A stretch of 64,000 nt of DNA. Source: Methanocorpusculum sp. (lineage in GTDB: Archaea > Halobacteriota > Methanomicrobia > Methanomicrobiales > Methanocorpusculaceae). The position numbers were made by a program, and so were the translations under genes. Numbering within the stretch: position 1 is the first letter of the stretch; every line of letters starts with the position of its first letter. Under the pieces are notes generated by a model. That model did not search any database and had not been told where the DNA came from. It was given only the letters and a program-made list of their open reading frames with translations. The stretch spans positions 62,001 to 126,000 of the forward strand of contig JAFQTT010000003.1 in the NCBI GenBank assembly GCA_017408885.1. The letters run 5' to 3'. Shown one piece after another: positions 1 through 9,030 of this stretch.

Positions 1-498
1 TGTCTGGTTAAACGTAACAACAGTCTTTTCCGCATCCTCTTTGATGATGCCTCCGGAAGACACAGTTCCAAGAATCTTGTTGCCTGTCGTGTACGGCTTT
101 GGAAGCGTGACTGTTACATCAAAGAACTCCGGAAACTTTGCGTAAACAAAACCTGCAGAGATTGGAACTTCGTACGTTAAGGTATAGTTCCCTTCGGGAA
201 AAGTCAGTGTCCCTTTCGTATTCTTCGGCTCAACAACAGTTCCGTCTTCAGAGATTAATGTCAGACTGCCCACTGTTTCAAGAGCTGCATCCTCGCCTAA
301 AATACCCGGAGTTACCAGGAGGTATGAAGAACCGGAGAAACGGGCTTCGGCAAATAATACCGAGCCGTTTTCCGAGACGGTAAAGTCTGCGGTGTTGGCA
401 GCCGCCGGGACTGCCAGCATGAGAAGTACTATCAGCAGACTTACAGCACAGAGAGAAGTGCTTCGATGGTTGGATCGATCTCGATTGGGGCTGCGCAT
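1..498 (-). CDS. Secreted or membrane-anchored protein of unknown function, C-terminus outside the window
   Basis: The minus strand is open from an ATG at 498 to the left edge (166 codons, no stop), so the C-terminal part is missing. The N-terminus is a classical Sec signal: a basic stretch with several Arg and Ser residues, a hydrophobic core (VSLLIVLLMLAVP) and an AAA cleavage region near residue 34. The rest is rich in beta-forming residues and resembles an extracellular domain. The chosen start lies inside the 3' end of the threonine synthase gene, giving an overlap of 58 bases in a different frame; it is preferred because it supplies the basic n-region. An internal ATG at residue 27 would leave a poor signal. 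No family is recognised. The overlap suggests co-transcription with thrC. Confidence 0.6.
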   Translation of the reverse strand, partial: MRSPNRDRSNHRSTSLCAVSLLIVLLMLAVPAAANTADFTVSENGSVLFAEARFSGSSYLLVTPGILGEDAALETVGSLTLISEDGTVVEPKNTKGTLTFPEGNYTLTYEVPISAGFVYAKFPEFFDVTVTLPKPYTTGNKILGTVSSGGIIKEDAEKTVVTFNQT

Positions 499-1640
499 TG
501 CTTGATAACGGTTTCTGGGTCTTTTAAGAGGTGACCGGTTACAACACAGACAATCTTTTCGTCTGCATCGAGAAGTCCCTGTTCTGCCATCTTCTTGATA
601 CCTGCAACGGATGCTGCAGATGCAGGCTCGACTCCAATACCCTCAAGGCGTGCTAAGTCGCGCTGCATTGCAAGAATCTCTGCGTCAGTTACGAACTCTG
701 CAGTACCGTTGGTGTCACGGATTGCACGAAGTGCCTTTTCTGCGTTGACCGGTGCTCCGATACGGATTGCGGATGCAACAGTCTCCGGGTTCTTCTCGAC
801 AACAACTTCCGGCAGGTTGCCCTTGATTGCGTTTACAACAGGCATTGCTCCTTCTGCCTGGATTGCGGTCATCTTTGGAAGAGTGTCGATGAAGCCGATC
901 TCTTTCCACTCGGTCAGACCCTTGTAGACTGCAGAGATGTTTCCTGCGTTTCCAACCGGAAGAACGAAGCGGTCCGGAACACAGCCAAGCTGATCAACTG
1001 CTTCGAAACCGATGGTCTTCTGACCTTCAAGTCTGTACGGGTTGATAGAGTTTAAGAGGTAGATGCCGTGGGAGACACAAAGCTCGTGAACCATCTCTAA
1101 TGCGCGGTCGAAGTTTCCGCGAATGGAGATGACTTTTGCTCCGTGCATGAGTGCCTGTGCAACTTTTCCAAGAGCGACGTGGCCTGCCGGAAGAAGGACA
1201 ACGCCCGGCATTCCAGCCTTTGCGGCATACACAGCCATGGATGCAGAGGTGTTTCCGGTGGATGCGCAGGCAACGATGTTTTTGCCAAGCTGCTTTGCCA
1301 TGGAGACACCAAGAGTCATTCCTCTGTCCTTGAAGGAGCCGGAAGGGTTCATACCTTCGTGCTTGACGTAGAGGTTCTTTAATCCAAGCTCCTCACCAAG
1401 GCGCTTTGCGTGGTAGAGCGGAGTGCCTCCTTCCTGTAAGGTTACAGGCTCAATCTTGACCGGCAGGAATTCCTTGTATCTCCATACACCAATCTTTCTG
1501 CTCTGCAGTTCCTCGCGGGTTACAGTGATTTTGTCGAGGTCGTATTTTACTGCGAGCAGGTGTCCGCATTTTTCACAGTTATACACAATTGCGTCGGGGG
1601 AGTACTCCGCACCGCAGTGTACACAGACGAGTTTATACAT
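441..1640 (-). CDS. thrC: Threonine synthase
   Basis: PLP enzyme that converts O-phosphohomoserine to threonine, the last step of the pathway opened by the aspartate kinase at 39577. The 399 residues start with a zinc ribbon (C6, C9, C22, C25), as in archaeal and many bacterial ThrC proteins. The PLP lysine lies in NPSGSFKDRGM (about K104), and the phosphate-binding glycine loop is LPVGNAGNIS near residue 230. Length and motif order are normal for the family. The start at 1640 places the zinc ribbon directly at the N-terminus. The next gene downstream overlaps its last codons. The function call is secure; cysteate synthase is a relative, but the zinc ribbon and overall motifs fit ThrC better. 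Confidence 0.93.
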   Translation of the reverse strand: MYKLVCVHCGAEYSPDAIVYNCEKCGHLLAVKYDLDKITVTREELQSRKIGVWRYKEFLPVKIEPVTLQEGGTPLYHAKRLGEELGLKNLYVKHEGMNPSGSFKDRGMTLGVSMAKQLGKNIVACASTGNTSASMAVYAAKAGMPGVVLLPAGHVALGKVAQALMHGAKVISIRGNFDRALEMVHELCVSHGIYLLNSINPYRLEGQKTIGFEAVDQLGCVPDRFVLPVGNAGNISAVYKGLTEWKEIGFIDTLPKMTAIQAEGAMPVVNAIKGNLPEVVVEKNPETVASAIRIGAPVNAEKALRAIRDTNGTAEFVTDAEILAMQRDLARLEGIGVEPASAASVAGIKKMAEQGLLDADEKIVCVVTGHLLKDPETVIKQCAAPIEIDPTIEALLSVL

Positions 1641-1725
1641 GCCTATGTATTGGCGTGCTTACATTAGAAGGGTTTCGCTCAGGAGAGGGGTGAAGAAGCA
1701 GGTTGAAAAAATGGAGGGTGTTATC

Positions 1726-2490
1726 TCAGCTCAGATCACGGTTCTGTTTCTTTGCCGGAACACCGGATGCTGGAAGGAAAATAATCCAGAGGATGAGCGC
1801 AGCAAGGATTCCAACGAATGCCGGAAGGCTGAGGATAAAGGATGCCGCGCAGAGGATTACCGCGGCGATCAGAAGAATGACAGTGTACACACGCGGGCGT
1901 ACATCGGTTCCGTCTCCAAGGATTTTCCCGCGGAGTCTGCGGAAGGAGAATGGATAGAAGTAGTGGATGCCTGCGATATCACAGGTGTCTTCGACTAAGT
2001 GCATGAAGCATCCGAAGAGGAAGGAGCCGCCGAAGAGGAAGATAAGCGGGTTGTTTGCGAGGAATGCGAGTCCCGGGATGAAGGAGAGAGCAAAGCAGAC
2101 AAGCCAGATGTAGAACGTGAGAAGAGCGGACATGCAGAGGATGCCGATTGGCGAGTGCGGAAGCTCGCGGTGTCCCTGCTTTGCGTAAATCTTGTCGCCG
2201 AAGATCAGGTGGAAGACGAAGCGCACCGGTTTGTAGCAGAGGATGTTAATGGTATGCCCGAAGACAGGGGTTAAGAAGAACTTCTTCCCCTTCGCTCCGG
2301 GAATTTCTGCGTGGAAGATGGCAGAGCCTTTTCCCATGTCAACATCGGGAGTGATGGAGCCAAGAAATGCGCCAAGCAGGAAGAGGACTGCCCCAAGAAT
2401 AGCCGTCGGGGTAGTAAGCGTTGGGATTGTTGGGGCAAGGATGAGGATAGCTGTTGCCAGCGTAAGGATGATGTGGGTTACTCCTTTCAT
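1726..2490 (-). CDS. DUF457/YdjM-type membrane-bound metal-dependent hydrolase
   Basis: Predicted integral membrane protein of about 254 residues with five or so hydrophobic segments. It carries the two blocks typical of the YdjM/DUF457 family: GSITPDVDMGKG near residue 50 and HRELPHSPIG near residue 108, whose His and Asp residues are thought to bind metal. The open frame continues further upstream, but the start at 2490 (MKGVTHIILT) is preferred because that is the usual beginning of the family and because a TATA-like box sits about 25 bases before it. The physiological substrate is unknown. It is divergently transcribed from the mntA-hepT pair. Confidence 0.75.
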   Translation of the reverse strand: MKGVTHIILTLATAILILAPTIPTLTTPTAILGAVLFLLGAFLGSITPDVDMGKGSAIFHAEIPGAKGKKFFLTPVFGHTINILCYKPVRFVFHLIFGDKIYAKQGHRELPHSPIGILCMSALLTFYIWLVCFALSFIPGLAFLANNPLIFLFGGSFLFGCFMHLVEDTCDIAGIHYFYPFSFRRLRGKILGDGTDVRPRVYTVILLIAAVILCAASFILSLPAFVGILAALILWIIFLPASGVPAKKQNRDLS

Positions 2491-2511
2491 GGAAGTATGT
2501 TGGTTCGGATA

Positions 2512-2523
2512 AGGTATATATGG
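2512..2523 (-). promoter_or_regulatory. TATA-like promoter of the DUF457 gene
   Basis: Read on the minus strand this is CCATATATACCTT, an archaeal TATA box about 25 bases before the ATG at 2490, as expected for a leaderless or nearly leaderless transcript. It supports the short start of the DUF457 gene. Confidence 0.45.
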
Positions 2524-2572
2524 ATGGGAAACTCTGATAATACCTGAGGACAAATAGACTGTACAATAATAA

Positions 2573-2899
2573 ATGGCAGCGTATGTGAGCATCAAGGAAG
2601 AGGTCTTGAGGAAACTTTCCGAGAACCTTGCGGAGATTCAGGAGCGGTTCGGTATTGAGACGCTTGGAATTTTCGGTTCGGTATCCCGCGGCGAGGATAC
2701 TGAAGCGAGTGATGTTGATGTACTCTACCGTTTCAGAGAAGGAAGGGGTGGGATGCATGACCTTGTCGGGCTCTATGAATATTTAAAAGAGCTCTTTGGA
2801 CGTGAGGTAGATGTGATTTCCTTTGACTATATCTCACCGCTAATTGAAGCAAAAGTGAGAGCAGACTCAATTGTTATAAACAGCGGAGTTCCGGCATGA
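2573..2899 (+). CDS. mntA: MntA-type nucleotidyltransferase antitoxin
   Basis: Minimal nucleotidyltransferase of 108 residues. The family motif GSVSRGEDTEASDVDVL lies at residues 35-51, with the paired catalytic aspartates D47 and D49. MntA proteins neutralise the partner HepT by adding AMP to a tyrosine next to the HEPN active site; that mechanism is family knowledge. The gene overlaps the next by the tetranucleotide ATGA, the usual layout of this toxin-antitoxin type. It starts 82 bases from the divergent DUF457 gene, so the promoter region is shared. Confidence 0.85.
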   Translation: MAAYVSIKEEVLRKLSENLAEIQERFGIETLGIFGSVSRGEDTEASDVDVLYRFREGRGGMHDLVGLYEYLKELFGREVDVISFDYISPLIEAKVRADSIVINSGVPA

Positions 2900-3231
2900 G
2901 CCTTGATGATGCCGCACTAATAGAGCACATCCTTGAGCAATGCAGACGAATATGCAGGCTGACTGAAAAGATATCTTTCGAGGAGTTCCTGGAGGAGCCG
3001 ATTTATCAGGATGCACTGACAAGGGAGTTGGAGATTATCGGTGAAGCGGCAGGAAATCTCTCGGCAGAATTCTGCGATATGTATCCGCAGATTCCTGTAT
3101 CAGTAATGCGCGGACTGCGAAATATTCTTGCCCACCAATACTTCGCAGTGGATTTAAAGACAGTTTGGACAATAGCACAGAATGATGTTCCATCTCTGCT
3201 GAAAACTATTGAAGAGTTCACTCTGAAGTAA
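2896..3231 (+). CDS. hepT: HepT-type HEPN ribonuclease toxin
   Basis: All-alpha HEPN protein of 111 residues. The RX4HXY motif is intact as RNILAHQY (R75, H80, Y82): Arg and His form the RNase site, and Tyr is the residue that MntA modifies in characterised pairs. The LTRELEIIGEAAGNLS segment near residues 41-56 is also typical of the family. The start overlaps the mntA stop, so the two are translationally coupled. The pair is complete and probably functional; such pairs act in plasmid or element stabilisation and in phage defence. Confidence 0.87.
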   Translation: MSLDDAALIEHILEQCRRICRLTEKISFEEFLEEPIYQDALTRELEIIGEAAGNLSAEFCDMYPQIPVSVMRGLRNILAHQYFAVDLKTVWTIAQNDVPSLLKTIEEFTLK

Positions 3232-3240
3232 AACTCTGTC

Positions 3241-4713
3241 TTACAGCCACTTCGGCCAGGGAAGACCAAAGGTTGTGACCATTCCGGCGATTTCATCGCG
3301 GATACCTCTATCGATTTTGAAGAGGAGGAAGAAGTAGATTCCTGCCCCAATCACAACCGGAATCAGCGTGAGGATGACATTGTCGAGTGGAACGAACTGT
3401 TTGTAGATGAAGACAAAAATCCCCATGACTGCAGCTGAGAGTACGATGTGGAAGATTGGACGCTTCTCGATTTTGACGGTGATGTAGCGTTTGAGGAAGT
3501 GTGCGATTAAGACCGCATTTATGCTGTAGCTGATGAGCGTCGCGACGGCTGCGCCGTTGATGCCGAGGATGGGGATTAAGAGGCAGTTTAGGATGATGTT
3601 GATGACAGCAGCGGTTGCTGTTGCGTAGAAGGACTGGCGGGCGTGGTCGGATGCAGTGAGGGCAACACCAAGCAGGGTTATGAAGACAGAAATTATCTGA
3701 ACGAGGAGGAGGATAGTACACGCAGCAGCCCCTGCGGCAAAGTCTGCTCCGTAGAAGTAGTAGAGGAGTTTGTCTGCGAGAAGAAGTCCACCGGTAAACA
3801 CAGGGACAGCAAGGATTAGGGAGAAGGTAATGCCGCGGGAAACCGGCGGAGCAATTTTCTCCCACTGGTTGTTTGCGCTCCAGTTGCTAATTTTCGGAGT
3901 GAGGGTTGAATAAATTGCGGTGGTGATAAATGTCGCAGCAGTGGTAAACTGGAATGCGACACGGTAAATACCAACATCCCCGTTTGTCAGGAAGTAGCCG
4001 ATGAAGATGGTGTCCGCATAGGCGAAGACGGTAGAGCCGGTACTGATGAGGAAAATCCAGAAGCCGTAGACGAAGAGAGATTTGACATGGCGGAAGCCGA
4101 ATTTTGCGGGGCGGAAGGTGAAGTATTTGATGCAGAGAATACCGGAGAGGATGATGCCGACGATGTAGCCTCCGATAAGTCCATAAACGGTGAAGCCGAG
4201 AAGGACGGTGATGATTTGGATTACAATGCGGGCAAGTTCGGAGAGGCCGAAACCTACGTTGTAGATGCCAACATGTCCCAACCCCATCACTCCGCGCGTA
4301 ATCGTCTGACCGAAAAATGCGAAGATGAGTGCGATGACAATCCAGAAAACAAGCTCATACTCTTTGAGATCTACAAAGAAGGGACTGATGGTGATAAGAA
4401 TGAGTGTAGAGACGATGGTGAGAATTCCGCGAAGACAGGCATATGCTGTCAGATAGGCATTCAGTTCAGCTCCTTCCGAGATACGCTTGACCGCTGCCTG
4501 ACCGAATCCGCCGTCTCCTATCATATTGAAGATGCCGAAGTATGCAACGAAGAGATAGTAAACTCCCATTAGGTCTTTTCCAAGCACGTGGGAAAAGAGC
4601 ATTGTGGAGAGAAAACCGATTCCGGTTATGGCAAGAGTAAAGATGAGCGAGAGTGTGCTCTGACGCTGAATTGCCGGAAGACGCATGAATCGGGAGACGA
4701 AGGGGATGTTCAT
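3241..4713 (-). CDS. Polysaccharide flippase of the MOP/Wzx superfamily
   Basis: Integral membrane protein of 490 residues with about 12-14 hydrophobic segments and the N-terminal pattern of polysaccharide biosynthesis proteins (RQSTLSLIFTLAITGIGF, then YYLFVAYFGIFNMIGDGGFG). Members move lipid-linked glycan units across the cytoplasmic membrane, here probably for an S-layer glycan or another envelope polymer. It lies next to the polyol-phosphate and glycosyltransferase genes at 5158-9008, which supports a role in envelope polymer assembly. The substrate cannot be read from the sequence. Confidence 0.85.
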   Translation of the reverse strand: MNIPFVSRFMRLPAIQRQSTLSLIFTLAITGIGFLSTMLFSHVLGKDLMGVYYLFVAYFGIFNMIGDGGFGQAAVKRISEGAELNAYLTAYACLRGILTIVSTLILITISPFFVDLKEYELVFWIVIALIFAFFGQTITRGVMGLGHVGIYNVGFGLSELARIVIQIITVLLGFTVYGLIGGYIVGIILSGILCIKYFTFRPAKFGFRHVKSLFVYGFWIFLISTGSTVFAYADTIFIGYFLTNGDVGIYRVAFQFTTAATFITTAIYSTLTPKISNWSANNQWEKIAPPVSRGITFSLILAVPVFTGGLLLADKLLYYFYGADFAAGAAACTILLLVQIISVFITLLGVALTASDHARQSFYATATAAVINIILNCLLIPILGINGAAVATLISYSINAVLIAHFLKRYITVKIEKRPIFHIVLSAAVMGIFVFIYKQFVPLDNVILTLIPVVIGAGIYFFLLFKIDRGIRDEIAGMVTTFGLPWPKWL

Positions 4714-4833
4714 GGAGATTTGTTATGTGTTGATTTTGCAGTTGGGATACTCGTTTTTGACGTCAAGTTTGTAGGGATGGACTGCAAATATTACACTTAT
4801 GTGTTGGTGAGGGGAGGTTATGAAGATTGTTAG

Positions 4834-5157
4834 AGCAATAACAAACAGGTTCATTATTTATTTGAACTCATAAATAGAATATACATATAGACAGGTTTGT
4901 AAGTCTTATGTTTGAACAGATTAAGCAGATGGCTGTTTGATTATGAAGAATGGTGGAATTGGCATCACAGTCTTTACCCAACAGAATGGGAGAGAATCCA
5001 GTATGACAATACAGTGAACCGTATTATGACTGGAGGAACAATTAACTTTTATCTTATTATTCCAAATTGAATCATAACATTGAGAGATAAAATACCAAAA
5101 ACATATTTAGACAAATTCCCATATCAATATCATCAGGAGATAGAGTGAAGTAGATTT
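4834..5157. other. AT-rich spacer with a possible gene remnant
   Basis: No gene with a proper start is seen. On the plus strand, about 4900-5070 holds a short open frame without an ATG, ending in a TGA at 5068-5070. Its translation is rich in Trp, Tyr and His (FDYEEWWNWHHSLYP) and looks protein-like, so it may be the tail of a decayed gene. The rest is AT-rich and presumably carries promoters for the flippase (leftward) and the cytidylyltransferase fusion (rightward). Confidence 0.3.
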
Positions 5158-6540
5158 ATGTCCCCGCAAAATATCGCAGTAATCCTTGCCGGAGGAGTTG
5201 GAAGTCGTCTTGGCGAAAGCAGACCAAAACAGCTCCTCAAAGTTGCCGGAAAAACCGTGATTGAACACACGGTTGACATATTTGAAAAAGCAGAAGCTAT
5301 CCATGAAATCGCCATAGTAGCCCATCCGGATATTCACCGCGACATTGAAAAATTTATTCTCCAGAACCACTGGACAAAAGTCAGGAAGGTTCTCTCAGGC
5401 GGAAGTGAACGATATGAATCAAGCCTCTCAGCAATCGAAGCATATTCTGATATGTCTGGAGATACCAATCTCATCTTCCATGATGCTGTACGTCCATTGG
5501 TAACTTCACGCATAATCAACGATACAGTCGAAGCTCTGAACAAATATGATGCGGTTGATGTAGCCATCCCGTCAGCCGACACCATCATCCAAATTGAACC
5601 AGACGGTAAAACCATATCCGCAATCCCGGACAGAAGATATCTTTACCGCGGACAAACACCGCAGGGTTTCAAACTGAGCACTATAAAAGAGGCATACGCA
5701 CTTGCACTGAAAGATTCAGCATTCCGAGCAACTGACGACTGCGGTGTTGTGGCAAAATATCTGCCGGATGTAAAAATAGGGGTTGTCCGTGGAGAAGAGA
5801 AAAATATCAAACTCACCTATCCAGAAGATGTGTATCTTCTTGATAAATTATTCCAGATAAACTCGATAAACATAAAATCAAATTTTGATTTCCAGTCTCT
5901 TGCAGGGAAGTGTATAGTGGTCTTTGGCGGAAATTCCGGCATTGGAGCATCCATGATTGAAATTGCGAAAGCACACGGTGCAAAGTGTTATGCAGTTTCC
6001 CGCAGTCATTTCGGAGTTGATGTAAGTGATAGAAATCAGGTTGATAAGTGCTTAAAATCCATCGCGGAAAAATGCGGTGGAATTGATTATGTGGTAAACT
6101 CGGCAGCAATCCTGAAAAAAGAAACCTTAGTGGGAATGGATGATGCGATTGTCCACCAGATAGTGGATACAAACTATTTCGGAGTGGTGAATGTGGCAAT
6201 GTCTTCTTACCCTTACCTGAAAGAAAGTAAAGGAAAACTTCTCTTCTTTACATCGAGTTCTTACACACGCGGACGGGCATTCTACAGTCTCTACTCATCA
6301 ACAAAAGCCGCAGTTGTGAATTTTGTCCAGGCAATTGCTGAAGAGTGGGAAGGAGACGGAATTTCAGTTAACTGTATCAATCCGGAAAGGACGAGCACCC
6401 CCATGCGGATAAGCAATTTTGGGGTTGAAGAGCCGTCAACACTTCTCTCTGCTGAGAATGTGGCAAAGGCAGCTCTTGGAACGCTGTTGTCTGATATTAC
6501 TGGACAGGTTGTGGATGTGAAGGTGAAGGATTTTCAGTGA
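5158..6540 (+). CDS. Bifunctional IspD/TarI-type cytidylyltransferase and short-chain dehydrogenase
   Basis: Fusion protein of 460 residues. Residues 1-230 are an IspD/TarI-type cytidylyltransferase: AGGVGSRLGESRPKQLL near the N-terminus, FHDAVRPLV, RGQTPQGFK and ATDDCGVV. Residues 245-460 are a short-chain dehydrogenase with GGNSGIGAS as dinucleotide loop, a Ser-rich SSSY catalytic strand and YSSTK as the Tyr-Lys pair. This architecture is that of bifunctional CDP-ribitol synthases such as Bcs1, in which the reductase makes ribitol 5-phosphate from ribulose 5-phosphate and the transferase activates it with CTP. The next gene encodes a matching transferase, so an activated polyol is the likely product. 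A plain MEP-pathway IspD is unlikely, because archaea use mevalonate (hmgA is at 46464). Confidence 0.83.
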   Translation: MSPQNIAVILAGGVGSRLGESRPKQLLKVAGKTVIEHTVDIFEKAEAIHEIAIVAHPDIHRDIEKFILQNHWTKVRKVLSGGSERYESSLSAIEAYSDMSGDTNLIFHDAVRPLVTSRIINDTVEALNKYDAVDVAIPSADTIIQIEPDGKTISAIPDRRYLYRGQTPQGFKLSTIKEAYALALKDSAFRATDDCGVVAKYLPDVKIGVVRGEEKNIKLTYPEDVYLLDKLFQINSINIKSNFDFQSLAGKCIVVFGGNSGIGASMIEIAKAHGAKCYAVSRSHFGVDVSDRNQVDKCLKSIAEKCGGIDYVVNSAAILKKETLVGMDDAIVHQIVDTNYFGVVNVAMSSYPYLKESKGKLLFFTSSSYTRGRAFYSLYSSTKAAVVNFVQAIAEEWEGDGISVNCINPERTSTPMRISNFGVEEPSTLLSAENVAKAALGTLLSDITGQVVDVKVKDFQ

Positions 6541-6547
6541 GGTAGAA

Positions 6548-7783
6548 CTAACTCATCTGACTTAAAATCCAGTCAACCACTTTCTTTGCCGCATCTCCTT
6601 TTTCAAACGAACCATATTTTTCATAGAACTCTGCCAAGTTTTTCTGATACATCACATCATCAAATGATTCAATTCCTCCCATCAATTCTTCATTTGACTT
6701 GTACAATGGGAAGGGAAGTTCAGAGAGCTGAATATAGAATCCTCTGTCATCAGAGGCATAGGTTTCCACATCCGGAGCATACAGGAAACACGGACGCTTT
6801 GTTAATCCAAAATCAAACATGCAGGAGGAGTAATCCGTTACAAGTACGTCTGCAACTGCAAGTAATTCCTGCATATCCGGATACGAGGAGACATCGAACA
6901 CTCTTATGTTATCGCAAAGAAAGGATGTGTCAACGGATTTTATGATATTCGGGTGAAGACGGAGAAGAACTATCCATTCATCCCCAAACCTTTTAGAGCT
7001 ACTATCCTGCCATTTTATGAATTCTGGATTGGAATCAGAATAGAGCAAATCCTTTCGGAATGTGGGGGCATAGAGTAATATCTTTTTGTTTTCTGGAAGA
7101 CGGAGGTAATGAAGGAGTGTTGAATAAACTGTATCTTTAGTAGACGATAATCTATCAGGAACGACTAATAGGTCATTTCTAGGATAACCTGCCTCCAATA
7201 TTCTACCGGAATATCTGAATGCAGAACGATAAACTTTGCTTTGAATCTCTGAACCAGAGACAAAAATATCTGCCATCTTAGAATCATTTTTACTAGCGCG
7301 TACATACCACTTTGGAGAGTCAGGAACATCTGCCTCTACTTTTTTCATGGCAAAACCACCATGCCATGTCTGAATGTATTTTTGTCCCTTTCTTTTTCGG
7401 ACATAATCATCCATTCGCACATCATTTATCCAGACACTGGATGTAGCGAGTTCATAGAGAGTTTTAATGGAATATTTTGGGACAAAACGAACCGAAGGTG
7501 GGAAAGTCTCAGGTTTATGTTCATCTAAATAAACCATCCAGACAATATCTGCATCGATATTACGAGATAATATTTCCTCACAGAGATATTTTGGATTGTC
7601 ACTATATCCTTTTCCATTAAAATGTATTACAAAGAATTTATTCATATTAACAGGGAATATCCAGAATAAACGGAATAATAATGAACCCAATGTTCCTGCA
7701 ATTGTATGAACAAAATCCCTAATCAATGGATTTGACCGAATATAAACAAATAAATTTTCTATCATATGTACCACCCGGAACAT
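6548..7783 (-). CDS. CDP-glycerol/CDP-ribitol glycerophosphotransferase family protein (TagF/TarL-like)
   Basis: Protein of 411 residues with the hallmarks of teichoic-acid polymerases of the CDP-glycerol glycerophosphotransferase family: YIQTWHGGFAMKK near residue 135 and VADVLVTDYSSCMFDFGL near residue 325, followed by FLYAPD. The family transfers polyol phosphate from CDP-glycerol or CDP-ribitol to a lipid-linked or growing acceptor. The N-terminal 40 residues are hydrophobic and may contact the membrane. It converges on the cytidylyltransferase/dehydrogenase fusion, which would supply its donor. Whether it adds one unit or makes a polymer cannot be decided from the sequence. Confidence 0.83.
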   Translation of the reverse strand: MFRVVHMIENLFVYIRSNPLIRDFVHTIAGTLGSLLFRLFWIFPVNMNKFFVIHFNGKGYSDNPKYLCEEILSRNIDADIVWMVYLDEHKPETFPPSVRFVPKYSIKTLYELATSSVWINDVRMDDYVRKRKGQKYIQTWHGGFAMKKVEADVPDSPKWYVRASKNDSKMADIFVSGSEIQSKVYRSAFRYSGRILEAGYPRNDLLVVPDRLSSTKDTVYSTLLHYLRLPENKKILLYAPTFRKDLLYSDSNPEFIKWQDSSSKRFGDEWIVLLRLHPNIIKSVDTSFLCDNIRVFDVSSYPDMQELLAVADVLVTDYSSCMFDFGLTKRPCFLYAPDVETYASDDRGFYIQLSELPFPLYKSNEELMGGIESFDDVMYQKNLAEFYEKYGSFEKGDAAKKVVDWILSQMS

Positions 7784-8027
7784 AAAATGACCTACTGTTA
7801 TTTTAGTTATTCTTGGTAATAAACTAAGTATAATTAATGATTATTTACTCTATCATCATAGACATTTATATATATTAAAATAATAACATAAATTAAAAGA
7901 TATTATAAGCATAATAAAATAGAACTATTACTACACTCGCATCAGTTGAGGCAGAACCAACTATTTTACTACTATCATTAAATGAAGGTAAGATAATAAT
8001 ATTATAATATATTTCAAATAGCAAATC

Positions 8028-9008
8028 ATGAACTCAAACATTATATCAATAATCATCCCCCTTTACAACAAATCCACATACATAGCCAGAGCTTTAGACT
8101 CAGTTCTCACACAAACATATCAGGATTATGAGATTCTCGTAATTAATGACGGATCCACCGACGGGAGTGAAAATATTGTAAAATCCTATCTCAAAGAAAA
8201 TCCAAAGAAAATAACACTCATTAATCAGGAAAACCAGGGAGTCTCGATAGCAAGGAATACTGGGATAAAACACGCACAAGGAGAACTTATTGCATTTCTT
8301 GACGCAGATGATGAGTGGCAACCCGAATACTTAGAAACCATTATTTCTCTCAGAGAAAAATATCCTGCTGCAGGGATCTATGCAACAGCCTATTATCAAA
8401 TGGATGAGACATCAGGAAAAAAGAACCTGATTCAACATAAAATCACAAACAAGCCCTCACAGACACTATTCTCATCATATTTTAGAGCAATCTCGTTGGG
8501 CCCCCATCCAATAATGACATCAGGGATTGTAATTCCAAAACAAATCCTTGATAAATTTGGAGGATTCGAATCAGGAATGCCGCTCGGAGAAGATTTACTA
8601 CTCTGGGCAAAGATCGCCTTATATTATCCTGTAGCCTACTGTGGAGAACCTCTTGCAACTTGTTGGATAAACACAAATAATAATCACAAAATAACTGCAA
8701 AGAAAAAAACATCTGAGAAAATCCCATTTCAAGAATATCTCTCTGCTCAAAACTCTGAGGATGAACCATTCTTCGAATCGGATGACAACATTCAACTTTA
8801 TCTTTCGTATTTGCGTGTAATTCAAGCACAGGAATACGCATTTTCAGGAGATCAGAAGAAGGCATTGAAAGCTCTGATTACAGCAAAACACCCTAAAATT
8901 CTACCTAAGAAAATAGGATGTCTATTATATATTATTCTTCCAATGCGAGTATTTAGAATCCTATTAAAGATAACAGGTAAATTTACAAAAATCGGGCAAA
9001 CTCTTTGA
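8028..9008 (+). CDS. Family 2 glycosyltransferase
   Basis: GT-A fold glycosyltransferase of 326 residues. The N-terminus SIIIPLYNKSTYIARALDSVLTQ, then INDGSTDGS and the metal-binding FLDADDEW near residue 95, are diagnostic of family GT2. A second block, GMPLGEDLLLWAKIA near residue 185, matches the ED motif of inverting transferases. The last 30 residues are basic and hydrophobic. The upstream 240 bases are very AT-rich, as is the gene itself relative to its neighbours, which is common for envelope-polymer genes that move horizontally. The sugar specificity is unknown. Confidence 0.88.
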   Translation: MNSNIISIIIPLYNKSTYIARALDSVLTQTYQDYEILVINDGSTDGSENIVKSYLKENPKKITLINQENQGVSIARNTGIKHAQGELIAFLDADDEWQPEYLETIISLREKYPAAGIYATAYYQMDETSGKKNLIQHKITNKPSQTLFSSYFRAISLGPHPIMTSGIVIPKQILDKFGGFESGMPLGEDLLLWAKIALYYPVAYCGEPLATCWINTNNNHKITAKKKTSEKIPFQEYLSAQNSEDEPFFESDDNIQLYLSYLRVIQAQEYAFSGDQKKALKALITAKHPKILPKKIGCLLYIILPMRVFRILLKITGKFTKIGQTL

Positions 9009-9030
9009 AGATGAGAGGTTAAATAGATAG

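Noticed and set aside
1423-1998. Open frame of 191 codons on the plus strand opposite thrC and DUF457
   Set aside because: Spans the 3' ends of two real minus-strand genes and has no protein-like motif.
5158-5850. MEP-pathway IspD
   Set aside because: The domain is fused to a dehydrogenase and lies beside a polyol-phosphate transferase, and the organism uses mevalonate (hmgA present).
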